A DNA stretch of 8,361 nt from JACDBD01 sp050743385 (GTDB lineage: Bacteria; Actinomycetota; Acidimicrobiia; IMCC26256; JACDBD01), in assembly GCA_050743385.1 (NCBI GenBank), contig JBOGFJ010000113.1:1-8361 (forward strand). Direction: 5' to 3'. A program made the translations under genes and the position numbers. Shown one piece after another: positions 1 to 6,422 of the stretch. The notes under the pieces are model-generated. The model was not told the DNA's origin. It saw only the letters and a list, made by a program, of their open reading frames with translations, and did not search any database. Numbering within the stretch: the stretch's first letter is position 1; each line of letters starts with the position of its first letter.

Positions 1-751
1 GCTCGGTGACGCCCTCGACCACGCCGCAGGTGGCGGGGCCGATCTCGAGCGTGCCGCTGACGAGACCGAGCAGGTCGATCTCGAGCACGATCGCGGTGAC
101 CGAAAGCGACCCGTCGGGGTTCTCCACCTGCCGGTTGAGTGTCCCGCTGATGCTCGAACCGCTCGGGATCGGGATCTCGAACTCGGTGTTGGGTTCGGGC
201 TCCACCTCGAGCGACTCGCCGAGGACGCTCGCGCCCACGAGCGAGGTCGAGCCGGTCACGCCGCTCAGGTCGGCCGAGCACGTCGCGCTGATGAGCTCGG
301 CCGCGAGGAAGGGATCCTCGAACTGCTGGGCACCGACGTCGAGGATGGGAATGAGATCCTCGAAGAGCGCGACGTCGGCGACGGTCGATTCGGCGGTGGC
401 GAACCCGTCGGGACCGAGCGCCCCTTCCGCTGCCGCCGTCAACACGGCTGCGGTGAGCCCGATCACTCCCACCTCTTCGTCGACGTTGAGCACCTGCTCG
501 CTGACCGAGCCACCCTCGGGCGGAAGCGTCACCGACGGCTCGGGCCCGAACGTGAGGTCGAGCTGCTGGGCCGTGACCTCTTCGGACTCGATGATGTCGT
601 CGATGATCTCGACTTCGAGGTCGACGAACAGGCCGTCGGCAGATCCGATGACCGAGGTGACTGTCGGCGTCTGCGCGCCCGCGGACGGGAACCCGGCGAC
701 GACGAGGGCGGACAACGCGCCCAGCAGGAAGAGACGACGAACGGCTCGCAC
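1..751 (-). CDS. Secreted protein resembling the choice-of-anchor P family (C-terminus cut off by the window edge)
   Basis: The 250 visible residues begin at a GTG and open with a clear Sec signal peptide: MRAVRR, a hydrophobic core at about 7-21, and a likely cleavage after Ala-Gly-Ala at 24-26. The mature part is acidic, rich in Val, Leu, Ser, Thr and Gly, and looks like a beta-sandwich. The order of motifs recalls the actinobacterial choice-of-anchor P family as I remember it: a VTLPPEGG stretch near 74-81, an alternating 'tAesTVADVaLf' strand near 119-130, a Cys at 158 followed by GVTGSTSLVG, then PNTEFEIPIP near 187-196, and a second Cys at 242 in GPATCG. The two cysteines could form a disulfide. 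The function is unknown; such proteins are exported and usually carry a C-terminal surface anchor, which here would lie outside the window. No ATG lies in frame upstream, and this GTG fits the signal peptide exactly. It lies 91 bases downstream of ppgK on the same strand. Confidence 0.75.
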   Translation of the reverse strand, partial: MRAVRRLFLLGALSALVVAGFPSAGAQTPTVTSVIGSADGLFVDLEVEIIDDIIESEEVTAQQLDLTFGPEPSVTLPPEGGSVSEQVLNVDEEVGVIGLTAAVLTAAAEGALGPDGFATAESTVADVALFEDLIPILDVGAQQFEDPFLAAELISATCSADLSGVTGSTSLVGASVLGESLEVEPEPNTEFEIPIPSGSSISGTLNRQVENPDGSLSVTAIVLEIDLLGLVSGTLEIGPATCGVVEGVTE

Positions 752-794
752 AGAGGGCCCCCCGGGTTCGAGTCGGTCGGTGCGGTCGGCGCGG

Positions 795-825
795 ACCCTA
801 GCGCGGGCCGGGCCGGAAATGTCGG
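795..825 (-). promoter_or_regulatory. Possible promoter of the secreted-protein gene
   Basis: On the minus strand a TAGGGT hexamer (795-800) lies about 40 bases before the GTG start. A weak CCGACA -35-like element (820-825) is 19 bases further upstream. The same TAGGGT -10 word precedes the E1 gene. The long spacer and weak -35 make this tentative; the gene could also be read through from ppgK. Confidence 0.3.
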
Positions 826-842
826 AATCCGATGCTGGCCGG

Positions 843-1583
843 TCAGCCCTCGCGAGCGGCGGCGGCGGCCGCCCCCACGATGCCGGCCTCGTTCCGCAGC
901 GCCGCGGGCACGAGCTCGGCGCGGGTGTCGACGAACCCGAAGAACTTCTCCGGCTTCTTGCTGACGCCGCCGCCCACGATGAACAGGTCGGGCGAGAGCA
1001 GCGCCTCGAGCTTCTGGAAGTACCCGTTCAGCCGCCCGCCCCACTTCTTCCACGACAGGCCCTTCACCTCGCGCGCCCGCTCGGACGCGCGGGTCTCGGC
1101 GTCACGGCCGTCGATCTCGATGTGCCCGAGCTCGGTGTTGGGCACGAGCTGCCCGTCGACGAACAGGGCCGAGCCGAGGCCGGTGCCGATCGTCACCATG
1201 ATCACCACGCCCTTGCGGTCCTTGCCCGCGCCGAAGGCCATCTCGGCGACGCCGGCCGCGTCGGCGTCGTTGAGCACGGTGAACGGTCGACCGGTGGTCT
1301 GCTCCATGAGCGCGCGGGCGTCCGTGCCCACCCAGCTGCGGTCGACGTTGGCGGCGGTCAGCGTCACCCCGTGCTGCACGACCGCCGGGAACGTGCTCCC
1401 GATACGCCCGGTCACCGTGTCGAAATGCTTGACCACGTCGGCGACGGTGGCGACGACCGCCGCGGGCGTGGCCGGTTGCGGGGTGAGGAGCCGGAACCGG
1501 TCCTGGCTCAGCACCCCCCGTTTCACGTCGACCGGGGCGCCCTTGATGCCGGTGCCGCCGATGTCGATCCCGAGCACGTCCAT
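843..1583 (-). CDS. ppgK: Polyphosphate glucokinase (polyphosphate--glucose phosphotransferase), ROK family
   Basis: This 246-residue cytoplasmic enzyme phosphorylates glucose to glucose 6-phosphate with inorganic polyphosphate (often also ATP) as donor. It shows the full ROK-fold order: phosphate loop DIGGTGIK at 7-14, the LTPQPATP segment typical of polyphosphate glucokinases at 33-40, AANVD.SW at 77-84, the catalytic-Asp motif LNDADAAG at 104-111, GTGLGSA at 133-139, the NTELGHIE segment at 149-156, and a C-terminal PDLFIVGGG. It closely resembles Mycobacterium tuberculosis PPGK as I recall it, but lacks that protein's N-terminal extension of about 20 residues. I chose the ATG at 1583 because it starts directly at the first beta strand. 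An in-frame ATG at 1592 would add only MPP. The gene diverges from the rhodanese/E1 gene across 84 bases. No clear Shine-Dalgarno precedes it. A weak GACAAT (1591-1596) lies 7 bases before the ATG and would suit a leaderless transcript. Confidence 0.95.
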   Translation of the reverse strand: MDVLGIDIGGTGIKGAPVDVKRGVLSQDRFRLLTPQPATPAAVVATVADVVKHFDTVTGRIGSTFPAVVQHGVTLTAANVDRSWVGTDARALMEQTTGRPFTVLNDADAAGVAEMAFGAGKDRKGVVIMVTIGTGLGSALFVDGQLVPNTELGHIEIDGRDAETRASERAREVKGLSWKKWGGRLNGYFQKLEALLSPDLFIVGGGVSKKPEKFFGFVDTRAELVPAALRNEAGIVGAAAAAAREG

Positions 1584-1629
1584 GGGTGGCATTGTCTCGC
1601 ACGGCGCCGGCCCGTGACGGCACCGACCT

Positions 1630-1658
1630 TTGGGAATATCCGACCTCTGGGGTAGGGT
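1630..1658 (+). promoter_or_regulatory. Promoter of the rhodanese/E1 gene, probably leaderless
   Basis: TTGGGA (1630-1635) and TAGGGT (1653-1658) are separated by exactly 17 bases, as in a housekeeping-sigma promoter. The -10 ends only 9 bases before the ATG at 1668, so the predicted transcription start falls on or next to the start codon. No Shine-Dalgarno is present, which agrees with a leaderless mRNA, a common arrangement in actinobacteria. Confidence 0.55.
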
Positions 1659-1667
1659 TTCACCGGT

Positions 1668-2852
1668 ATGGCCACGAGTTTCCGCGACCTTCTCGCACGC
1701 ACCAAGCAGGACATCCGCGAGGTCGATCCCGCCGCCGCCGAGGCCCAGCTCGGCGACGCCACCTTCCTCGACGTGCGCGAGCTCGACGAGTTCGAGCAGG
1801 GCACGATTCCCGGGGCGGTCTTCATCCCGCGAGGTCATCTCGAGAGCCAGGTCGAGGGCAAGGTGCCCGAGCGCGACCGTCCCGTGGTCGTCTACTGCGC
1901 CGGCGGCACGCGCTCCGCGTTCGCGGCCAAGACGCTCCAGGAGCTCGGCTACTCCGACGTCGTCTCGCTCAAGGGCGGTTTCGGGCGCTGGAAGAACGAA
2001 GACCGGCCCTGGATCACCCCGGCCGTGCTCAACCCCGAGCAGCGCACGCGCTACCACCGTCACGTCCTCCTTCCCGAGGTGGGCGAAGCCGGCCAGCAGA
2101 AGCTGCTCGAGAGCAAGATGCTGCTCCTGGGCGCGGGCGGCCTCGGCTCACCGGCGGCCATGTACCTCGCCGCCGCGGGCGTGGGCACGATCGGCATGGT
2201 CGACATGGACGTCGTCGACTCGTCCAACCTCCAGCGCCAGATCCTCCACAACGTCGACCGCATCGGCGACCGGAAGGTCGACTCGGCGAAGAAGACGCTC
2301 ACCCAGCTCAACCCCGACGTCGACGTCGTCACCTACGACGTGCGCTTCGGCGCGGACAACGTCCTCGACATCCTCGACGGCTACGACGTCGTGATCGACG
2401 GCACCGACAACTTCCCGACGCGCTACCTCCTCAACGATGCCTCGCTGCTGAAGCGGATCCCGGTCGTGCACGGCTCGATCTTCCGTTTCGAGGGTCAGGT
2501 CACGGTCTTCGATCCGTACAACGGGCCCTGCTACCGCTGCCTGCTCCCCGAGCCGCCGCCACCGGAGCTCGCGCCGAGCTGCGCGGAGGCGGGTGTGCTC
2601 GGCGTGCTGCCCGGCATCATCGGGTCGATCCAGGCGCTCGAGGCGATCAAGCTCGTCCTCGACCTGGGCGACCCGCTCCGGGGCCGGCTCCTCGCATACG
2701 ACGCGCTCGAGCAGAGCTTCCGCACGTTCAAGGTGCGGCGCGATCCCAAGTGCCCCGCCTGCGGCGAGGACGCCCCGCCGATCCAGATCGCCGAGTACGA
2801 CGAGCACTGCCTGCCCCACGCGGTGCTCGCCGACGGCACCGCCACTCACTGA
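1668..2852 (+). CDS. Rhodanese / MoeB-ThiF E1-like adenylyltransferase fusion
   Basis: This 394-residue cytoplasmic enzyme is expected to adenylate the C-terminal glycine of a ubiquitin-like sulfur carrier (MoaD, ThiS or CysO type) and supply sulfur to form its thiocarboxylate. Residues about 15-115 form a rhodanese domain with the active-site loop C77-AGGTR and the closing GGFGRW (103-108). Residues about 122-394 form the E1 domain: nucleotide loop GAGGLGSP at 155-162, D181 with N187, R190 and Q191, DGTDNFPTR at 244-252, and C305 in the SCAEAGVLG loop. Two CxxC pairs (288/291 and 362/365) make the structural zinc site. All key residues are present, so the enzyme looks active. The rhodanese lies before the E1 domain, the reverse of mycobacterial MoeZ and eukaryotic MOCS3/Uba4. 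Which carrier it serves cannot be told, since no moaD, thiS or cysO gene is in the window. The stop abuts the downstream epimerase frame. Confidence 0.93.
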   Translation: MATSFRDLLARTKQDIREVDPAAAEAQLGDATFLDVRELDEFEQGTIPGAVFIPRGHLESQVEGKVPERDRPVVVYCAGGTRSAFAAKTLQELGYSDVVSLKGGFGRWKNEDRPWITPAVLNPEQRTRYHRHVLLPEVGEAGQQKLLESKMLLLGAGGLGSPAAMYLAAAGVGTIGMVDMDVVDSSNLQRQILHNVDRIGDRKVDSAKKTLTQLNPDVDVVTYDVRFGADNVLDILDGYDVVIDGTDNFPTRYLLNDASLLKRIPVVHGSIFRFEGQVTVFDPYNGPCYRCLLPEPPPPELAPSCAEAGVLGVLPGIIGSIQALEAIKLVLDLGDPLRGRLLAYDALEQSFRTFKVRRDPKCPACGEDAPPIQIAEYDEHCLPHAVLADGTATH

Positions 2853-4156
2853 CCGGCACGGCTGACCCGACCGACGAGGCCGACCGCGCGGGTCTCGTCG
2901 AGTATGCAACCCGGTCCCGCGACCGCCTGACGGCAACCGTCATGCCCTACTGGCACGACCTCACCCGTGACGACGTGCACGGCGGGTACCTCGTCGCGTC
3001 CGATGTTCGGCGCACGCCGTGGCGGCGCTGGGCGCGCCGGCTGGCACGTCGCAATTCCCCGGCTCCGCTTCCCGGCAAGCAGCTCGTCGCCCAGTCGCGG
3101 CTCGTGTGGCTCTTCTCCCACGCGCACCGTAAGGGTCTCGGACAGCGCGGCCTCGGTTACCTGGCCGCCGCCGCAACGGGCTACCGGTTCCTGCTCGATC
3201 ACTTCTTCGACCCCGACCACGGCGGCTTCGTGTGGATGACGGACCGAACCGGGCGGCCGGTGAACGACGCCAAGATCTTCTACGGGCAGGCGTTCGTCGT
3301 GTACGCCTTCGTCGAGTACGCCCGCGCCGGCGGTGACCGCGGTGCGCTCCAGCACGCTCTCGACCTCCACCGAGTGGTGGACGAACGTCTTCACGACCCC
3401 GAGCACGGGGGTTGGTTCGAGCACGCCCAGGCCCAGTGGCAGCCCCTGCATCCTGACGATCCGCGTGCGGCGGTGGAAGCGGTCGGGCTCAAGAGCGCCA
3501 ATGCCCACCTTCACTGGCTCGAGGCGCTCACCGAGCTCTATGACGCCACGGGCGACGAGCACGTGCGGCGGTCGCTCGCCGAGGCGCGTCTCGTGAACCA
3601 ACGTCACTTCTACCCGGCCCTACCCGGACGGTCGTGTCAGCATCGTCTTCCCGACTGGTCCGTCGTTCCGGGTAGCCCCGCCGCCACACTGTCGTATGGC
3701 CACCAGGTGCAGTTCGCCTGGATGCTGATCCGAGCGGACCGGGTGCTCGGCCTCGATCCGTCGTGGGAGGTCTTCTACGCCCACCTCGACCATGCGCTGC
3801 GCTACGGCTACGACCACCGACGCGGCGGGGCATACCGCTTCGGTTTCGACGATCAGCCCGCGACCGGTACCGACAAGCTGTGGTGGGTGCAAGCCGAGAT
3901 GATGGTCGCGCTCACCGATGCCCTGATCCACCAGTGGGATCACCGATACGCAGACGCGCTCGTGCAGACTCTCCGATTCGTCGAGCGTCATCAGACCGAC
4001 CGCGCCGACGGCGTCTGGCTCGAGCTGGTCACGGCCTCAGGGCGCCGTCGGGTGCCGCGCAAGGCCGGCCCATGGAAGGTCGGCTACCACGAAGTGCGCG
4101 CCCTCGTAAGGCTCGTCGAAGCCTTCGCTCAGACGGGTTCGAATACGAGGGCGTAG
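2849..4156 (+). CDS. AGE-family sugar 2-epimerase/isomerase (N-acylglucosamine 2-epimerase, mannose isomerase or cellobiose epimerase type)
   Basis: The protein (435 residues from the CTG at 2849; 404 from the ATG at 2942) has the pattern of the (alpha/alpha)6-barrel AGE family, which interconverts aldoses by epimerisation at C2 or aldose-ketose isomerisation. Numbered from the CTG: MPYW..L..DDVHGGY near 32-46; QSRLVWLFS with R84; a GGFVW / KIFYGQAF block; ANAHLHWLEALTELYD with H220 and H222; YGHQVQFAWML with H285; KLWWVQAE with W345, W346 and E350; and GPWKVGYHEVR with H414. These match the family's substrate and catalytic positions, except that the usual Glu three residues after H285 is Gln288. 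The substrate cannot be assigned. No ATG, GTG or TTG lies in frame between the upstream stop and 2942, yet codons 2852-2941 look coding and supply the expected first helix. I therefore place the start at the CTG that overlaps the E1 stop (CTGA), with low certainty. The two genes are probably co-transcribed. Confidence 0.88.
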   Translation: MTGTADPTDEADRAGLVEYATRSRDRLTATVMPYWHDLTRDDVHGGYLVASDVRRTPWRRWARRLARRNSPAPLPGKQLVAQSRLVWLFSHAHRKGLGQRGLGYLAAAATGYRFLLDHFFDPDHGGFVWMTDRTGRPVNDAKIFYGQAFVVYAFVEYARAGGDRGALQHALDLHRVVDERLHDPEHGGWFEHAQAQWQPLHPDDPRAAVEAVGLKSANAHLHWLEALTELYDATGDEHVRRSLAEARLVNQRHFYPALPGRSCQHRLPDWSVVPGSPAATLSYGHQVQFAWMLIRADRVLGLDPSWEVFYAHLDHALRYGYDHRRGGAYRFGFDDQPATGTDKLWWVQAEMMVALTDALIHQWDHRYADALVQTLRFVERHQTDRADGVWLELVTASGRRRVPRKAGPWKVGYHEVRALVRLVEAFAQTGSNTRA

Positions 4157-4199
4157 AGCTCACGGACCCGACCACCCGCTGACAGCCCGGGGAATGGTC

Positions 4200-4234
4200 T
4201 TGACGCGCTCGTGACGCGCGTCACCACCTATGAT
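4200..4234 (+). promoter_or_regulatory. Possible promoter of the L,D-transpeptidase gene
   Basis: TATGAT (4229-4234) matches five of six bases of the -10 consensus and lies 36 bases before the GTG start. The only good -35 word, TTGACG (4200-4205), is 23 bases upstream, too far for a standard promoter. With the palindrome lying between them, the promoter may be regulated or may depend on an unseen factor. Confidence 0.35.
4211..4224 (+). promoter_or_regulatory. Perfect 14-bp palindrome with a GTGA-N6-TCAC core (CRP/FNR-like operator candidate)
   Basis: GTGACGCGCGTCAC reads the same on both strands and fits the GTGA-N6-TCAC core used by CRP-family regulators. It sits 4 bases upstream of a TATGAT -10-like hexamer before the L,D-transpeptidase gene. 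A direct TGACGCGC copy lies 11 bases earlier (4201-4208 and 4212-4219). The position, overlapping the expected core promoter, would suit repression better than activation. No regulator gene is in the window, so the protein that binds is unknown. Confidence 0.4.
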
Positions 4235-4270
4235 GCCGCCAGCACAGACACGTGAGCGGCGGAGGTCGCA

Positions 4271-4750
4271 GTGGCAGGACGCGTGGGAGCCCTCTGGAAG
4301 CGGATCGCCCTCCTCGGCGCGGCGATCGCCCTCATCGTCGGCACGGCCGGGTGCTATGCGAAGGGCCCTCCCGCGGTCACCGGCAAGCGGATCATCTACA
4401 GCATCAGTCAGCAGCGGGTCGTCCTCGTCGACGAGAGCAACGCCGCGATCGCGGACTTCCCGGTGTCGGGGAACCTGAGCCTGCCGCAGCCCGGGCTCTA
4501 CGAGGTGATGAACAAGAAGCACCCGGGCCGTTCGGGCGATCTCAGCCTGCCGTTCTTCACCGGCTTCGCGTGGGGCCCGAGCAGCGACATCGGGTTCCAT
4601 GCGATCCCGGAGCGCAACGGCGTCCCGATCCAGAACGACTGGGAGCTCGGGCAACCGGTGAGCCACGGCTGTGTGCGGGTCACACGGTGGTGGGCGGAGT
4701 GGATCTGGCACTGGGCGCCCATCGGAACCCTGGTCGAAGTCCAGGGCTGA
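4271..4750 (+). CDS. Small L,D-transpeptidase (YkuD fold), putative lipoprotein
   Basis: This 159-residue protein is a short member of the YkuD family, cysteine enzymes that cross-link peptidoglycan stem peptides 3-3 or attach proteins to them outside the membrane. The N-terminus has basic residues (R4, K10, R11), a hydrophobic stretch at 12-23 and Thr-Ala-Gly-Cys28, a lipobox with a less usual Thr at -3, so lipid anchoring is likely but not certain. The catalytic domain spans about 40-158: an RIIYSISQQRVVLVD opening strand, H110 in GFHAI, and the active-site motif S131-H-G-C134-V-R136. All family-defining residues are present. There are no extra Ig-like or LysM domains, so this is close to the minimal catalytic unit. 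The GTG start is supported by GGAGG at 4261-4265, five bases upstream. The gene converges with pepA, leaving 22 bases between the stops. It is the first gene after a 114-base gap and appears to be transcribed alone. Confidence 0.93.
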   Translation: MAGRVGALWKRIALLGAAIALIVGTAGCYAKGPPAVTGKRIIYSISQQRVVLVDESNAAIADFPVSGNLSLPQPGLYEVMNKKHPGRSGDLSLPFFTGFAWGPSSDIGFHAIPERNGVPIQNDWELGQPVSHGCVRVTRWWAEWIWHWAPIGTLVEVQG

Positions 4751-4772
4751 CCACCGCTCAACGAGCTGAACT

Positions 4773-6401
4773 TCAGCGCTTCTTCGGCTTCTTCGTCGAC
4801 GTCCTCTTCGTCGACGTCTTGGTCGACGTCTTCTTCGTCGACTTCCTCGCCGACTTTTTCGTCGACTTCTTCGCCGCCTTCCCCGCGCCCGCCGCGCGCC
4901 TCGGCGTTGGCGGCTTCGTGAAGCCCGTCGCCAGCTCGACGATCGTGCGCACCCCGAAGCCGGTGCCGCCCTTGGCGATGTAACCGTCGTCGCCGCCGGC
5001 GCGCGCCGGGCCGGCGATGTCGAGATGGGCCCAGGGCACGCCGTCGACGAACTCCTGCAGGAACAGCCCGGCGGTGAGGGCGCCCCCGTAGTTGCCGGTG
5101 CCGATGTTTCTGAGATCGGCGACCTCCGACTCGAGCAGCTTGCGGTACTCGCCGGGGAGCGGCAGCGGCCACACCGGCTCGCCTGCACGATCGGCGGCGG
5201 CGCGCACCTGGTCGGTCCAGCCGGAGTCGTTGCCCATGAGGCCGGCGACCTTGTCGCCCAGCGCCACCATGCAGGCGCCGGTGAGCGTGGCGAGGTCGAC
5301 GACCGCGTCGGGCTTGTCCTCACTCGCCAGCGACAACGCATCGGCCAGGATCAGACGGCCCTCGGCGTCGGTGTTGAGCACCTCGACGGTCTTGCCGTTG
5401 CGAATCCGGAGCACGTCGCCGGGGCGGATGGCAGCGCCACTGGGCATGTTCTCGACCATCGGCACGTAGCCGACGACGTTCACCTTGACGCCCGCGTCGC
5501 TGAGCACCGACATGGCGGCGATGACCGCGGCCGCACCCGACATGTCGGTCTTCATCGTCTCCATGCCGCTCGACGTCTTGAGCGACAGTCCCCCGGAGTC
5601 GAAGACCACGCCCTTCCCGACGAGCGCGAGCGTGCCCTTGGCGCCGGTGGGCGCGTACGTGAGCCGCACGAACCGGGGAGGGTTGTCGGACCCCTGTCCC
5701 ACCCCGAGCACCCCGCCGAGCTTCTCGGCGGCAAGCTCGGCACCGCTCAGAACCTTCACGGTGACGCCGCGCCCGCGCAGCAGTTGCTTGGCCGCGTCGG
5801 CGAACGCGGCGGGCGACTTGGCGCCCGCGGGCTCGTTGACGATGTCACGCGCCCACGCCACCGCGCCGGCGATGGCCGCGCCCCGTTCGAGCGCCGCGCT
5901 CACTCGGGCGCCACCCTTGCCCACGACGATCACGCGCTCGAGCCGGCTGGCGTCGGCGTCGCCCTTGTACTTGAGGAAGCGGTAGGCGCCGAGGCTCACC
6001 CCCTCGGCGAACGCCTGCGCCGCGTCGCCCGGTTCGAGCTTCGCCTTGTCGCTGCCGAGCTCGACGAGCGTGGTCGCAACCGATGTCGCCTTCTTGGCCG
6101 CGCGCGCGACCGACGCCCCGGCGCGCCGCAGGCCGTCGGCGTCGAGCTCGTCGAGCGCGCCCACGCCCACGAGCGCGGCGGCGTCGGCGCCCAACCGGCC
6201 GAAGGTGGGCACCGCGAGGATCTGACCCGGTTTGCCGTCGAAGCCCGCCTCGTCCATGAACGAGCGCAGCCCGCCATCGAGCGCGTCGTCGACGGCGTCG
6301 GCACCCGGGCCGAGGGTCGGCCCCGTGCCGACGGGAACGGCGAGCAGGTCGGCGGTCACCTGTCCGGCGGGTGTCGGATCGCTACGGAAGCTGAGCGGCA
6401 C
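4773..6401 (-). CDS. pepA: Leucyl aminopeptidase (M17 family, PepA) with lysine-rich C-terminal tail
   Basis: This 542-residue enzyme is a two-metal (Zn/Mn) aminopeptidase that removes N-terminal residues from peptides in the cytoplasm, normally as a hexamer. The N-terminal macro-like domain covers about 1-170 and the catalytic domain about 175-495. K263, D268 (FDSGG), K275, D286 (KTDMSG), D345, E347 and R349 (signature NTDAEGRL, 343-350) keep exactly the spacing of the bovine lens enzyme's ligand and catalytic residues, so it should be active. After the normal fold ends near 495 there is a tail: residues 508-542 hold 14 Lys and 3 Arg among 35, with Ser, Thr and Ala and no acidic residue, resembling histone H1-like or actinobacterial HupB tails. 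The GTG start is supported by AGAGGAG (minus strand, 6406-6412). It lies 21 bases behind the adenosyltransferase gene and is probably co-transcribed with it. Confidence 0.96.
   Translation of the reverse strand: MPLSFRSDPTPAGQVTADLLAVPVGTGPTLGPGADAVDDALDGGLRSFMDEAGFDGKPGQILAVPTFGRLGADAAALVGVGALDELDADGLRRAGASVARAAKKATSVATTLVELGSDKAKLEPGDAAQAFAEGVSLGAYRFLKYKGDADASRLERVIVVGKGGARVSAALERGAAIAGAVAWARDIVNEPAGAKSPAAFADAAKQLLRGRGVTVKVLSGAELAAEKLGGVLGVGQGSDNPPRFVRLTYAPTGAKGTLALVGKGVVFDSGGLSLKTSSGMETMKTDMSGAAAVIAAMSVLSDAGVKVNVVGYVPMVENMPSGAAIRPGDVLRIRNGKTVEVLNTDAEGRLILADALSLASEDKPDAVVDLATLTGACMVALGDKVAGLMGNDSGWTDQVRAAADRAGEPVWPLPLPGEYRKLLESEVADLRNIGTGNYGGALTAGLFLQEFVDGVPWAHLDIAGPARAGGDDGYIAKGGTGFGVRTIVELATGFTKPPTPRRAAGAGKAAKKSTKKSARKSTKKTSTKTSTKRTSTKKPKKR
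4776..4880 (-). repeat. Degenerate in-frame repeat encoding the Lys/Ser/Thr tail of PepA
   Basis: The tail-coding DNA is low-complexity and made of short units whose lengths are multiples of three. The palindrome GTCGAC recurs five times (4795, 4810, 4822, 4837 and 4861), at steps of 15, 12, 15 and 24 bases. The units encode variants of S-T-K-K and T-S-T-K. This pattern suggests growth by slippage or unequal exchange without loss of frame. Confidence 0.7.
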
Positions 6402-6404
6402 TGG

Positions 6405-6412
6405 TCTCCTCT
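6405..6412 (-). promoter_or_regulatory. pepA: Shine-Dalgarno site of pepA
   Basis: On the minus strand AGAGGAGA lies just before CCA-GTG. It decides for the GTG start at 6401, since no ATG is available near the beginning of the conserved N-terminal domain. Confidence 0.7.
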
Positions 6413-6422
6413 GGGGTCGGGG

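Noticed and set aside
529..1053. A 174-codon minus-strand frame overlapping the end of ppgK and the start of the secreted protein
   Set aside because: It is out of frame with both neighbours, which have clear homology or a signal peptide; its translation is a low-complexity Arg/Ser-rich sequence.
6..1655. A 549-codon plus-strand open frame over the left end
   Set aside because: It is antisense to the signal-peptide protein and ppgK, is rich in Ser/Thr/Pro or Arg/His, and has no recognisable domain.
1586..2848. Upstream extension of the epimerase frame through the whole E1 gene
   Set aside because: The frame is open only because of GC bias; the translation there is Arg/Pro-rich without motifs, while the E1 frame carries all conserved residues.
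2928..2942. Short hairpin TGACGG-CAA-CCGTCA just before the ATG at 2942
   Set aside because: It lies inside what looks like coding sequence, the stem is only six pairs, and there is no T-run or conserved context; probably chance.
4765..4777. Palindrome GCTGAACTTCAGC between the convergent transpeptidase and pepA genes as a bidirectional terminator
   Set aside because: It would form only about four pairs with a five-base loop and has no T-tract on either strand; too weak to call.
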